Below are positions 8,754 to 16,827 of a stretch of DNA of 64,000 bases, piece after piece. Source of the DNA: Jiella avicenniae (GTDB lineage: Bacteria > Pseudomonadota > Alphaproteobacteria > Rhizobiales > Rhizobiaceae); contig NZ_JAJUWU010000016.1 of NCBI RefSeq assembly GCF_021390325.1, positions 124,001 to 188,000 on the forward strand, in the 5' to 3' direction. The position numbers were made by a program, and so were the translations under genes. The notes below the pieces were generated by a model. It ran no database searches and was not told the origin of the DNA. It saw nothing but the letters and a program-made list of their open reading frames with translations. Within the stretch, counting starts at the first letter, position 1; every line of letters starts with the position of its first letter.

Positions 8754-9553
8754 CAGGCGTCACTTTCCGAAGTGCGTTCGTCTTCCAGCACGAATTCGCG
8801 GATATGCTTCGCGATGAGCGGCGAAGCCTCCACCAACACGCTGTGTTTCAGTTTCGGCAGGATCTTCAGCTCGGACCGGGGTATGAGCCGGTGCATCGTT
8901 TCGGCCATTCGCACATTCGACCCCTGGTCGAACTCTCCGGTCATGACGAGTGTGGGCAGATCGATCGCGCCCAGTTCGTCGACGAGTTCCGTCGTTCCGA
9001 AGACACGGTAGGCCTCGAGATACGACGGCAGATGAACGGCCTTCAATTCGGCGATGCGGCGTTCGATGATTTCGGGATGGCGCGCCGCGAACTCCGGCGT
9101 GAACCACCGGTCCTGCGCGGCCCCGGTGATCGCGTCGATGCCTCCTTGGCGGATCATGTCGAGGCGGTCGACGACCTTTGCCCGCTCCTCGGGCGTACGT
9201 CCCGCGACGGCTGAGAGAATGACGAGGCGGCTGAACCGGTCGGGCCATGTCAGCGCAAGCTTCTGGACGATCAGCCCGCCGAGGGAGAAACCGGCGACGG
9301 CTGCCTTCTCGACCCCGGCGTCATCCATCATCCGGATGATGTCGGCTCCGAACGCTTCGATCGAATAGGTCGTTTCGATGTTGGCGGAAGCTCCGTGGCC
9401 GCGGAGATCTTGGCGCAGGATGTCGAAGCTGCCGGCAAGCTCGGCGACGACGCCGTCCCAACTGCGCAGGCCCGCGCCGACACCATGAACGAGCACGAGT
9501 GGGAGTCCGTCGCCGCTTCGCTCGAAATTGATCAGGCCGTCGCCGGTTCTCAT
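8753..9553 (-). CDS. Alpha/beta hydrolase, PcaD-like
   Basis: 266-residue cytoplasmic hydrolase. The oxyanion motif L-V-H-G is at 21-24, the nucleophile elbow G-F-S-L-G-G places Ser90, and the acid and base are Asp209 (TGEFDQ) and His237 (LKHSV), so the triad is complete. It resembles 3-oxoadipate enol-lactonase (PcaD) and related carbon-carbon or ester hydrolases. The ATG at 9553 has an excellent AAGGAG site seven bases upstream; the longer open frame crosses the promoter region and is rejected. It is the first gene of the minus-strand operon, facing a GntR regulator across a 141-base gap that holds a TGGTATACCA palindrome. Confidence 0.9.
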   Translation of the reverse strand: MRTGDGLINFERSGDGLPLVLVHGVGAGLRSWDGVVAELAGSFDILRQDLRGHGASANIETTYSIEAFGADIIRMMDDAGVEKAAVAGFSLGGLIVQKLALTWPDRFSRLVILSAVAGRTPEERAKVVDRLDMIRQGGIDAITGAAQDRWFTPEFAARHPEIIERRIAELKAVHLPSYLEAYRVFGTTELVDELGAIDLPTLVMTGEFDQGSNVRMAETMHRLIPRSELKILPKLKHSVLVEASPLIAKHIREFVLEDERTSESDA

Positions 9554-9588
9554 CGCGGCTCCTTGGAGGTGGGCCCCTTCATGTCTGT

Positions 9589-9598
9589 TGGTATACCA
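9589..9598. promoter_or_regulatory. Candidate GntR/FCD operator palindrome
   Basis: A perfect 10-base palindrome, TGGTATACCA, lies 35 bases upstream of the hydrolase start and about 97 bases upstream of the divergent regulator start. Operators of FCD-type GntR regulators are commonly built around a GTATAC core, which matches. One site in the shared gap could control both the catabolic operon and the regulator gene. Assignment to the adjacent regulator is inference. Confidence 0.5.
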
Positions 9599-9694
9599 TC
9601 GGACAATATGACGGTCAACGCCGCTTTTGCGGTTGCGGAAACGCCATGCGGCGGCTAAGGCCCTGCGCCAGGGACGAACGAGCGGGAGGCGAAA

Positions 9695-10423
9695 TTGCAG
9701 GGTATCGAGCGCTTCGCACCGACGCATATGCCGACCTTGCGGCAACAGACGGCGGATGTGCTGCGGGAAGCTCTGATGACCGAAATGTTCCACCCCGGGG
9801 AAAAGCTCGTCGAGCGGAGTCTTGCGGAGCGCACGGGGGTCAGTCGCACGAGCATCCGCGAAGCGCTCAGCCAGCTCGAAGCCGAAGGCCTCGTGACGCG
9901 GATCCCCGGCAAAGGTGTCTCGGTGACACGTCTGTCGCCGCGAAATGTCAGGGAAATCTACGAAGCGCGCGTCGTGCTGGAGACATCGATGGCGCGCTTC
10001 TTCGTCGAGCGCGCGTCGGCAGAGCACATCGCGGCGCTGGAGGCGGCGGTTGCCGAGGCGGAGGCCACCAATCGCCCCGACCAGGCGCGGGAGCATGCCA
10101 GCAAGCTCGACGATGTCGCGGACATCATCACCCAGGGCGCCGACAACGAGGTCATGCGCCAGCTCGCATTCGTACTGCGCACCCGGATGACCTACCTGCG
10201 GACGATAACGGCCCGTGTCGCCACATCGGAACGACGGCAAGAAACGATGCGGCGCCTCAACGCGATCGCCGCATCGCTGAAAGCGCGCGACGCCGAGACC
10301 GCAATGCGCCTGACCCGGGAATATGTCGAACGGTCGGCGGAATTTGCAGTCGCCACCCTGCAATCCATGGAAACGAAGACCACCCGAGCATCGGCGGCTT
10401 CTCCGAAGGACACGATGCCATGA
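9695..10423 (+). CDS. GntR-family transcriptional regulator, FadR/FCD type (first)
   Basis: 242 residues. The N-terminal winged helix covers about residues 12-75, with the typical L-A-E-R-T-G-V-S-R-T-S-I-R-E-A-L-S-Q-L-E-A-E-G-L-V recognition region, followed by an all-helical FCD ligand domain to about 225. I accept a TTG start at 9695 because GGGAGGC lies directly upstream; an ATG at 9728 is the alternative and would trim the tail before the helix-turn-helix. It is divergent from the hydrolase-led operon, so it is the most likely regulator of it, sensing a small carboxylate. Its stop overlaps the ATG of the aldo-keto reductase. Confidence 0.92.
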   Translation: MQGIERFAPTHMPTLRQQTADVLREALMTEMFHPGEKLVERSLAERTGVSRTSIREALSQLEAEGLVTRIPGKGVSVTRLSPRNVREIYEARVVLETSMARFFVERASAEHIAALEAAVAEAEATNRPDQAREHASKLDDVADIITQGADNEVMRQLAFVLRTRMTYLRTITARVATSERRQETMRRLNAIAASLKARDAETAMRLTREYVERSAEFAVATLQSMETKTTRASAASPKDTMP

Positions 10424-11400
10424 AATATGTGAGGCTCGGAAAAAGCAATCTGAAGGTGTCCCGACTCTGCCTCGGCGCGATGGGCTTCGGTTCGAAGGAC
10501 TGGCGGGCATGGGTCCTCGACGAGACCGCGTCGGCGCCGATCGTCGCACGGGCCCTGGAGCACGGGATCAATTTCTTCGACACATGCGACTTCTATTCGG
10601 CCGGGGAAAGCGAGCGTATCCTCGGGCAGACACTCGTCCGCAGGCTTGCGCGCGACAGCTTCGTACTCGCCACGAAGGCCGGCAATCCCATGGGGCCGCA
10701 CTGCAATGCCCGCGGCTATTCCAGAAAACATCTCTTCCAGGCGATCGATGCCTCGCTGACGCGGCTCGGCACGGATCATGTCGATCTCTTCCAGACGCAT
10801 GTCTGGGATGGCGAAACCGAGCTCGACGAGCTCGTCGAGGCCATGGCCGACATCGTGAGAATGGGGAAGGCGCTGCATGTCGGCGTGACGACCATGCCGG
10901 CCTGGACGCTGGCTCTGTGCCGTGGCAAAGCCGGGCGGGCGGGCCTCCCGCAATTTCTGTCAATGCAGTGCGAGTACAATCCCGCGCATCGGGAATGTGA
11001 GCGGGAGCTTCTGCCCTACTGCCGGCATGAACAGATCGCCGTCATTCCGTTCAGCCCGATGGCGCGGGGCTTTCTGTCTGCCGATCGCCGCCAGGCGGAC
11101 GACGTGACGGAACGCACGCGCAGCGACGACTACACGACCAAATACTACCACCGTCCGTGCGACTTCGAAGTGCAGGCCGTGATTGCGCAGATCGCCGGCT
11201 CGCTCGGCCGCACGCCTTCGCAGGTCGCGATGGCCTGGACGCTGGCCCAGCCGGGCGTGACGGCGCCGATCTTCGGGGCGACTTCGGCCGCGCATGTCGA
11301 CGAGGCGGTCGCAGCGCTTGACATCGCCCTTTCACCGGAAGATCTCGCCAAAATCGACGCCGCTTATGGCACGAGGCCCTTGTCCGGCTCCGGGCACTGA
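10420..11400 (+). CDS. Aldo/keto reductase
   Basis: 326-residue NADPH-dependent oxidoreductase with a TIM-barrel fold. The full catalytic tetrad is present: Asp54, Tyr59 (DTCDFYS), Lys86 (LATKAG) and His127 (FQTHVWD). The C-terminal cofactor segment reads I-F-G-A-T-S-A-A-H, as in the YajO/Tas-like branch. It reduces or oxidises a carbonyl compound in the cytoplasm. It starts inside the stop codon of the first GntR gene (ATGA overlap) and is followed after 25 bases by a second GntR regulator, so the three are likely one transcript. The physiological substrate is unknown; linkage to the catabolic operon opposite is by context only. Confidence 0.9.
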   Translation: MKYVRLGKSNLKVSRLCLGAMGFGSKDWRAWVLDETASAPIVARALEHGINFFDTCDFYSAGESERILGQTLVRRLARDSFVLATKAGNPMGPHCNARGYSRKHLFQAIDASLTRLGTDHVDLFQTHVWDGETELDELVEAMADIVRMGKALHVGVTTMPAWTLALCRGKAGRAGLPQFLSMQCEYNPAHRECERELLPYCRHEQIAVIPFSPMARGFLSADRRQADDVTERTRSDDYTTKYYHRPCDFEVQAVIAQIAGSLGRTPSQVAMAWTLAQPGVTAPIFGATSAAHVDEAVAALDIALSPEDLAKIDAAYGTRPLSGSGH

Positions 11401-11425
11401 TCCGGTGGGAACTGAAGGCACAGAC

Positions 11426-12166
11426 ATGTCCGCTACCGTTGCTCCGCAGCCAAGATCTGCACGACGGGATTCCTCAGATGTCGGCAGTCTGCGCGTCACG
11501 CCCGCGCCGCTGCTGCGCAAACAGGTGGCGGATGCGCTGAAGGGCGCCATCGCCAGGGGCGAGTTGTGTTCCGGCGATCGCCTCGTCGAGCGCGTTCTGT
11601 GCGAAAGGCTGGGCGTCTCCCGCGCCTCCTTGCGGGAGGCGTTGCGCGAACTCGAGAACGAGGGGCTCGTGACGGAGGTGCCCAATCGGGGGCTGATCAT
11701 CTCCGTCATCACGCGGAAGGTCGCAAGGGACATCTTCGATATCCGGGCTTCACTGGAAAGCCTCATTTGCCGCCGGTTCTGCGAGAATGCGTCGGAGGCA
11801 CAGATGGCGGAACTCGGCGAGATCCATGACGACTTGGTCGCCGTCTATGGCGAGGGCGATCCGATGCGGATGATCGCCGCCAAGACCCGCTTCTACGATC
11901 TCCTGATGGCCGGGGCCGGCAACGAGGAGGCGGAGCGGATGCTGCGAAGCGTCCATATCCGGGTTTCGCAACTGCGCATCGTCTCGCTTTCGGAGCCGGG
12001 CCGGCGGAAGGCGTCGCTCGCCGAACTCAAGGCTCTCGTCGAGAGCCTGGCCGCTCGCGACGGAAGGCGCGCCGAAAGGCTCAGTCGGCGGCATGTCGAG
12101 ATGGCGGAAAAGGCTGCGGCCACCAATGTCCCGATCACGGTGGATGTCTCGGGAAAAATGCCATGA
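11426..12166 (+). CDS. GntR-family transcriptional regulator, FadR/FCD type (second)
   Basis: 246 residues with a winged helix at about 28-95 ([25 protein letters not shown]) and an FCD domain to the C-terminus. It is a paralogue of the regulator at 9695 but clearly diverged. I chose the ATG at 11426, with GAAGG about eight bases upstream, over the longer frame that reads through the end of the reductase gene. Having two FCD regulators flank one reductase gene suggests two-signal control of the divergent operon, or that one regulates a neighbouring locus. Downstream there is only an insertion-sequence scrap. Confidence 0.9.
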   Translation: MSATVAPQPRSARRDSSDVGSLRVTPAPLLRKQVADALKGAIARGELCSGDRLVERVLCERLGVSRASLREALRELENEGLVTEVPNRGLIISVITRKVARDIFDIRASLESLICRRFCENASEAQMAELGEIHDDLVAVYGEGDPMRMIAAKTRFYDLLMAGAGNEEAERMLRSVHIRVSQLRIVSLSEPGRRKASLAELKALVESLAARDGRRAERLSRRHVEMAEKAAATNVPITVDVSGKMP

Positions 12167-12219
12167 GCGGCCACACGGGTGGCCTCGAGACCGTCACGAC
12201 GCGCCGGATGTCCTGCAGC

Positions 12220-12400
12220 AGATCCGAACGCGCTATTCATGGCTTCGTCGTTCTGCCCAGCCGATGGGTGGTGGAGCGAACCGTTGCCTGGCTCGGCCGA
12301 TGCCGCAGGCTGGCGAAGGACTTCGAGAACCGATCTCGAGCGCCGGGGCCCGGATCCATGTCGCGCAGATCAGGCTGCTAACACGCCGGCCCGCGAGATG
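12220..12400 (+). pseudogene. IS5-type transposase C-terminal remnant
   Basis: A short stretch translates to [24 protein letters not shown], the hallmark C-terminal motif of IS5/IS427-group transposases. After D-F-E-N the reading shifts frame: a continuation resembling ALAFLRLASIRLML is visible in another frame around 12335-12400. No full open frame, start or terminal repeats remain. It is a decayed fragment filling most of the 350-base gap between the second GntR gene and the FAD oxidase. Confidence 0.75.
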
Positions 12401-12516
12401 CAGTCACGTCTGAACGATTTCGAGGCGGGCACTCGGTTCGATGCCGATCGCGGCGCACAACCGCTCTCGGCCCGATGACCTGCACTTTCCGGATGCGCCT
12501 CAAGGCGTGGATGTCG

Positions 12517-13929
12517 TCAGCAGGCATGTCGCCCGGTTTCATCCGCCCCCGGTTCCGGGACCGGATAGATGCCCGGGTTCAATAGCCCTGCCGGGTCGAG
12601 CGCTTGTTTGAGCAGACCCATCAGGGCGATTTCCTCCGATGATCGGCTGCAAGAAAGCCAGGCGCGCTTCAGCCTTCCGATGCCGTGTTCGGCGGTGATC
12701 GCCCCGCCCCACTCGGCGACGAGGCCGTAGATGGCGCGTTCGATGTCGTGGATTGTCTCCGTGCGCCCGTCATGGGCGACGAGGAGGTGGACGTTGCCGT
12801 CGCCCACGTGGCCGACTTTCAGGGCCCGACCCGCGCCGTCGACATCCGCGAGACATCGGTCGCACGCCTCGCAGAACTCGCCGAGACGCGAGGAGGCGAC
12901 TCCGAGATCGAAATTGATATGGGGGCCGAGCGCCTCGTCGACCTCGCCGACCGCCTCGCGAACGGCCCAGAGCGCGCGGGCTTCCGCGATGGATTGCGCG
13001 AGAATACCGTCCTCGACCAGCCCCTCCTCGCTCAGCGCCATGAACCAGTTCTCGATGTCCGCGGGATCGGTGTCGGCGATTTCGACGAGCACGTAGAAGC
13101 CGTGCGTCCCCGAGACCGGTCGCCGCGCGAGCCTCGCCTCGCCGCAAACGAAATCCCAATAGTCCGGCCACATGCCCTCGAAGGCCGTCAGCCGGTCGCC
13201 GAACATCGTGCGGGCGCGCGACAGGCAAGAGAGCGCAGCCGGGAAGTCCGGAAGCGCGAGCAGGACGACCATCGCCTTGCCGGCATGAGGCTTGAGTTGG
13301 AGCACCGCCATGGTGACGACCCCCAGCGCGCCCTCCGAGCCGATGAAGATCTGCTTCAGATCCAGGCCGGAATTGTCCTTCACCAGCTTGCCGAGGCGGC
13401 TGAGGATCCGGCCGTCGGCCAGGACGACTTCCAGCCCGAGCACGTTCTGGCGCATCATGCCGTGGCGCAAGACGCGGATGCCGCCGGCATTGGTGGCAAT
13501 GAGGCCGCCGACGGTGGCCGAGCCTCGGGCCCCGATATCCACCGGAAAGTCGAGCCCCTTTTCGCGGGCGGCGTCGTGAACCCTTTCGAGCGGCGTTCCC
13601 GCCCAGACCGTCATCGCCATGGCGTCTTCGTCGATCTCGACGACGCCTTGCATGCGCTCGGTGGAAAGGACGACGGCCGGGCCGGCGACGCAGGCGCCAC
13701 CGGAGAGGCCGGTGCGGCCGCCTTGCGTGATCATCGCGATCTGAAAGCGCGCACACACCGCCATGGCCTGCGAAAGCCGCTCCGTCGTCGCCGGACGCAA
13801 CACGGCGAGCGGCAGATCGCCTTTGAGGCCCGAACCGTCGGAAGCGTATCGTGCGCGATCCGCCTCGTCGAGGAGCAGTTCGCCGTCGCCAAGGATCTCC
13901 GACAAAGCAGCGAGGGCATCGTCGTTCAT
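12517..13929 (-). CDS. FAD-linked 2-hydroxyacid oxidoreductase (GlcD / D-2-hydroxyglutarate dehydrogenase-like)
   Basis: 470 residues. The N-terminal PCMH-type FAD-binding domain (about 35-215) shows T-Q-G-G-R-T-G-L-S-G-G and the V-D-I-G-A-R-G-S-A-T-V-G-G-L-I-A-T-N-A-G-G loop. The C-terminal domain has K-V-G-H-V-G-D-G-N-V-H and E-H-G-I-G, the substrate/metal-binding signatures of D-lactate and D-2-hydroxyglutarate dehydrogenases. It oxidises a D-2-hydroxyacid to a 2-oxoacid, passing electrons onward. I chose the ATG at 13929 because GGAAAGG sits nine bases upstream; the ATG at 13938 directly abuts that site. It is divergent from a LysR regulator 77 bases away, which probably controls it. Confidence 0.9.
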   Translation of the reverse strand: MNDDALAALSEILGDGELLLDEADRARYASDGSGLKGDLPLAVLRPATTERLSQAMAVCARFQIAMITQGGRTGLSGGACVAGPAVVLSTERMQGVVEIDEDAMAMTVWAGTPLERVHDAAREKGLDFPVDIGARGSATVGGLIATNAGGIRVLRHGMMRQNVLGLEVVLADGRILSRLGKLVKDNSGLDLKQIFIGSEGALGVVTMAVLQLKPHAGKAMVVLLALPDFPAALSCLSRARTMFGDRLTAFEGMWPDYWDFVCGEARLARRPVSGTHGFYVLVEIADTDPADIENWFMALSEEGLVEDGILAQSIAEARALWAVREAVGEVDEALGPHINFDLGVASSRLGEFCEACDRCLADVDGAGRALKVGHVGDGNVHLLVAHDGRTETIHDIERAIYGLVAEWGGAITAEHGIGRLKRAWLSCSRSSEEIALMGLLKQALDPAGLLNPGIYPVPEPGADETGRHAC

Positions 13930-14006
13930 TGCAGGCATCCTTTCCCGCCGCGCGAAACATTCGCTATCGTGACGGTCTCTTCCTGCGCTCCCTCGGAACA
14001 CCCTTC

Positions 14007-14927
14007 ATGACAAGCAGCTCCGTTCTCTCGCGCCTCTCCAAGCTTCAGCATTTCGTCGAGGTGGCACAGCAGGGTTCGTTCCGTGCCGCGGCCGACAAGC
14101 TGAACGTTGCTCCATCGGCCGTCAGCAAGCAGATCAAGAACCTGGAAGACCATTTCGGCGTCGAGCTCTTCCGGCGCGATCGCGGGCGCGGCGGGCTCGA
14201 ACTCACCGAGGCCGGCAGCATCCTTCTTTACCGCAGCGCCTCGATCATCAACGAGTTGTCGATCGTTCGCGAGGAGCTGAACGAACTTCTCGGGCTCAAG
14301 CGCGGTCACTTGCGCGTCGGCGTCAACGAGGTGGTCGCCTCCGACCTCCTTCCGGGCATCCTCCACAACATGCACCGCAACTTTCCGGCGCTCGAATATA
14401 CGATCATCGTCGAGAACACGCCCGGCATCCTCAAGCGCCTTCACGACGGAGACGTCGATATCGGCCTCGGCTACAACTTTCCCGCCGCGCCGGAGATCGA
14501 CGTCCTCGCGACGCTTCATCGCCGGACCTATCTGATCACCTCGCGCCACCACGCCCTCGCCCAACGGCGAAAGGTGCGGCTCGAGGAGATCGCCGGGGAG
14601 AAGTTCATCTTTCCCGACCCCTCCGTCGCGCTCCATCAGATGCTGCAGGATGCGCTGGTGAGGGCAGGCGTCGAGGTGCGAACCGTCATGCACACGAACT
14701 CCTTCAGTCTTCTGAGGCAGATGGTTCAGGACGGGCTCGGCGTTTCGATGGTGATCGGCCGCTTCCTGCAGAGCAAGCGCGAGCAGCTTTCCTTCATCGA
14801 GGTCGAAAATCTCGGCATCGAGCGAAAGCCGCTGTCCTGCTGCCGGGTGGCGGGCCGCGCGCCGACGAACTCGTCCGTCGCCTTCGCCGCGTCCGTCAAG
14901 GCGCTCTTCGCCCAGTATGGCGGCTGA
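14007..14927 (+). CDS. LysR-family transcriptional regulator
   Basis: 306 residues. The N-terminal winged helix (about 10-70) reads H-F-V-E-V-A-Q-Q-G-S-F-R-A-A-A-D-K-L-N-V-A-P-S-A-V-S, typical of LysR regulators, followed by the periplasmic-binding-protein-like effector domain from about 95. It is divergent from the FAD oxidase with a 77-base shared promoter region, the classic LysR arrangement, and converges on the end of the ureide-like operon at 14951. It therefore probably controls the oxidase. A role for the ureide operon is possible but not shown by position, because that operon's promoter lies about 10 kb away. Confidence 0.92.
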   Translation: MTSSSVLSRLSKLQHFVEVAQQGSFRAAADKLNVAPSAVSKQIKNLEDHFGVELFRRDRGRGGLELTEAGSILLYRSASIINELSIVREELNELLGLKRGHLRVGVNEVVASDLLPGILHNMHRNFPALEYTIIVENTPGILKRLHDGDVDIGLGYNFPAAPEIDVLATLHRRTYLITSRHHALAQRRKVRLEEIAGEKFIFPDPSVALHQMLQDALVRAGVEVRTVMHTNSFSLLRQMVQDGLGVSMVIGRFLQSKREQLSFIEVENLGIERKPLSCCRVAGRAPTNSSVAFAASVKALFAQYGG

Positions 14928-14950
14928 CGCGCGACGGGAACGGACAGCCA

Positions 14951-15694
14951 TCATCGCGGCGATAACGGCGAGCGATTGTAGTTCTTGTAGATCAGATAGC
15001 GGGAAGCTTCGCGCCCCAGAGCGCCGAACCACTGGGGAACGTGGGGTCCCATCCAGATCGCATCGCCGTCGGTCACCGGAAGCCAGTCCTCGTCGAGGCG
15101 ATAGATGCCGCCGCCGTCGAGGAAGAGCAGCCCATGCTCCATGAAATGCACCTCGACATAGGCGAGCGAAGCGCCGGGCTCGAAGCTCATGACGTTGAAT
15201 TCGCAGTCGAAGGCGGCATCGGTCGGCAGCATCTTCTGAACGATGAGCCGATCGTCGCCGCGCAGCGGCTTGCCGGCGGTGTCCGCGAGCGTTCCCGTGA
15301 CGGCCCCTGGGATATCGCCGCGCGGCACGAAGCGCCATTCGAAGAGCACCAGTCGCGTGCCCCTCGAGAGGGCGATCTCGCGCGTGTCGTCCGGCGGCAG
15401 GAAGGCAAAGGACTCCGGCCCCATCGTCTCGCCGCCCATGGCGATCTCGCCGTCGAGGCAGAACAGGAACCGGGCGACCCCGGCCATGGCGGGCGGCGCG
15501 GTCAGGCCGTCATGCGCTTCGACGAGGGACATGGCGAATTTCGCCCCCATGTCGGGCGAGATCAGCGTCACGAATTCGCATCCCGGCCAGCCGGGCTGAG
15601 TGATCTTCTCGTGGCTTTCCGGGGTGAGAAGCGCGTGGCGCGCCTTTACGACCGAGCGCGTTCCGCCGAAATCCGGTCGAAGTCGAGGGGGCAT
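14951..15694 (-). CDS. Bicupin, (S)-ureidoglycine aminohydrolase-like (AllE/UGHY)
   Basis: 247-residue two-cupin protein. The first cupin includes L-F-C-L-D-G-E-I-A-M-G; the second carries the family-typical M-S-F-E-P-G-A-S-L-A-Y-V-E-V-H-F-M-E-H-G-L-L-F-L segment with E, H and H as Mn ligands, then Y-R-L-D-E-D-W-L-P-V-T-D-G-D-A-I-W-M and P-Q-W-F-G-A-L. This matches ureidoglycine aminohydrolase, which releases ammonia from (S)-ureidoglycine to give ureidoglycolate. I chose the ATG at 15694, one base after the stop of the M20 gene. It is the last gene of the operon. In this setting a ureide other than allantoin is possible. Confidence 0.85.
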   Translation of the reverse strand: MPPRLRPDFGGTRSVVKARHALLTPESHEKITQPGWPGCEFVTLISPDMGAKFAMSLVEAHDGLTAPPAMAGVARFLFCLDGEIAMGGETMGPESFAFLPPDDTREIALSRGTRLVLFEWRFVPRGDIPGAVTGTLADTAGKPLRGDDRLIVQKMLPTDAAFDCEFNVMSFEPGASLAYVEVHFMEHGLLFLDGGGIYRLDEDWLPVTDGDAIWMGPHVPQWFGALGREASRYLIYKNYNRSPLSPR

Positions 15695-15695
15695 G

Positions 15696-16823
15696 TCAGT
15701 CTCCGGACGGGCGGGTGCCCGCAAAATGATGGATCAGCTTTCGAAGCAGCGCCTCACGCCGCGCGAGCGGCTCGACGAGGATGTGTTCGTTCGGCGAGTG
15801 CCAGTCGTTGCCGATCGCGCCCAGCCCGTCGAGGGTCGGAATGCCGGCGGCCGAGGTGAAGTTGCCGTCGCTGCCGCCGCCGGAGTTCGTTTCGGAAAGG
15901 GGGGCGCCCAAACCCTTATTGAAGGCACGAGCCGTCTCGAACATCGCGAGCGTCGTTGCCGTCCGGGCAAGGCCCGGCTTCTCGATCTCGCCCGAGACCT
16001 CGATCCGGATCTCGGGATGGTCCGCGACCATGGCGCGGATGATCCGGTCGATTTCGACGCCACGTTCGTCGTCGGTAAAGCGCACGTCGATGTCGCAGGC
16101 GGCGCGGCCCGCGACGACGTTCGGCTCGGTGCCGCCGCGAATGCGCCCGACATTGACCGTGGTTCCGACAGAGAGATCGGTGAGCCCGTCGAGGCGGACG
16201 ATCGCGCGTGCGAGCGCCGAAATCGCGCTGCGGCCGTCTTCGAAGGCCGAGCCGGCATGGGCCTCGCGGCCGAAGACGTCGAGCGTGTATTTCGCCCGGC
16301 CCTTCCGGAAGGTGATGACCTCGTCGCCGCGCGCGGGCTCCGGGATGAGCGCCGCCCCGTGCCTCCGTGCCTCGGCCTGGATCAGCGCATGCGAGGTCGG
16401 CGAGCCGATCTCCTCGTCGCTGTTGTAGATGAGCGTGACCGGGCCGGGGAGGGGTGTTCCGGAGGTCAGCAGATTGCGGATCGCGCAGAAGGCCAGATAG
16501 CCGCCGCCCTTCATGTCGGCGATGCCGGGGCCGTATTGCCGGTCGCCGTCCCGCCGGGTTTCGACCGCGCCCGGCGGGCAGACGGTGTCGATATGGCTGG
16601 AGACGAGGACGCCCGGCCCGTCGCCGCCGGCAAAGCGGGCGATCAGGTGGTCGCCCATCCCGTCGCGGCCGGGCACCCGCTCGATCGCGGCCCCGAGCGG
16701 TTCGAGATCGGACGCGATCAGGTCGATGAGCCTGCCGATCGCCTCCGTCGCGCCGGTCGGCGTATCGATTTCCACCCAGCGCATGAGCCCGGCGAGGATG
16801 TCTTCACTGTTCATCGGCTCCAT
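15696..16823 (-). CDS. M20-family metallo-amidohydrolase
   Basis: 375 residues. Two-zinc M20 ligands are visible: His77 and Asp79 (SSHIDT), Asp103 (GIADMKGG), Glu137/Glu138 (SDEEIG), Glu162 (PEP), and a C-terminal His in N-D-W-H-S-P-N-E-H. The domain order is catalytic, dimerisation lid (about 175-285), catalytic. By length and motifs it looks like the carboxypeptidase G2/ArgE branch rather than the allantoate amidohydrolase branch, which is longer. It would cleave an amide or N-carbamoyl bond in the cytoplasm. Its neighbours (two PuuE-like proteins, hydantoin-type racemase, ureidoglycine-aminohydrolase-like cupin) suggest an N-carbamoyl or acyl-amino acid intermediate. Confidence 0.88.
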   Translation of the reverse strand: MEPMNSEDILAGLMRWVEIDTPTGATEAIGRLIDLIASDLEPLGAAIERVPGRDGMGDHLIARFAGGDGPGVLVSSHIDTVCPPGAVETRRDGDRQYGPGIADMKGGGYLAFCAIRNLLTSGTPLPGPVTLIYNSDEEIGSPTSHALIQAEARRHGAALIPEPARGDEVITFRKGRAKYTLDVFGREAHAGSAFEDGRSAISALARAIVRLDGLTDLSVGTTVNVGRIRGGTEPNVVAGRAACDIDVRFTDDERGVEIDRIIRAMVADHPEIRIEVSGEIEKPGLARTATTLAMFETARAFNKGLGAPLSETNSGGGSDGNFTSAAGIPTLDGLGAIGNDWHSPNEHILVEPLARREALLRKLIHHFAGTRPSGD

Positions 16824-16827
16824 GGCG

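Noticed and set aside
8361-9553. Complete protocatechuate (pca) operon
   Set aside because: Only CMD-like and enol-lactonase-like genes are present; dioxygenase, cycloisomerase and CoA-transferase genes are missing.
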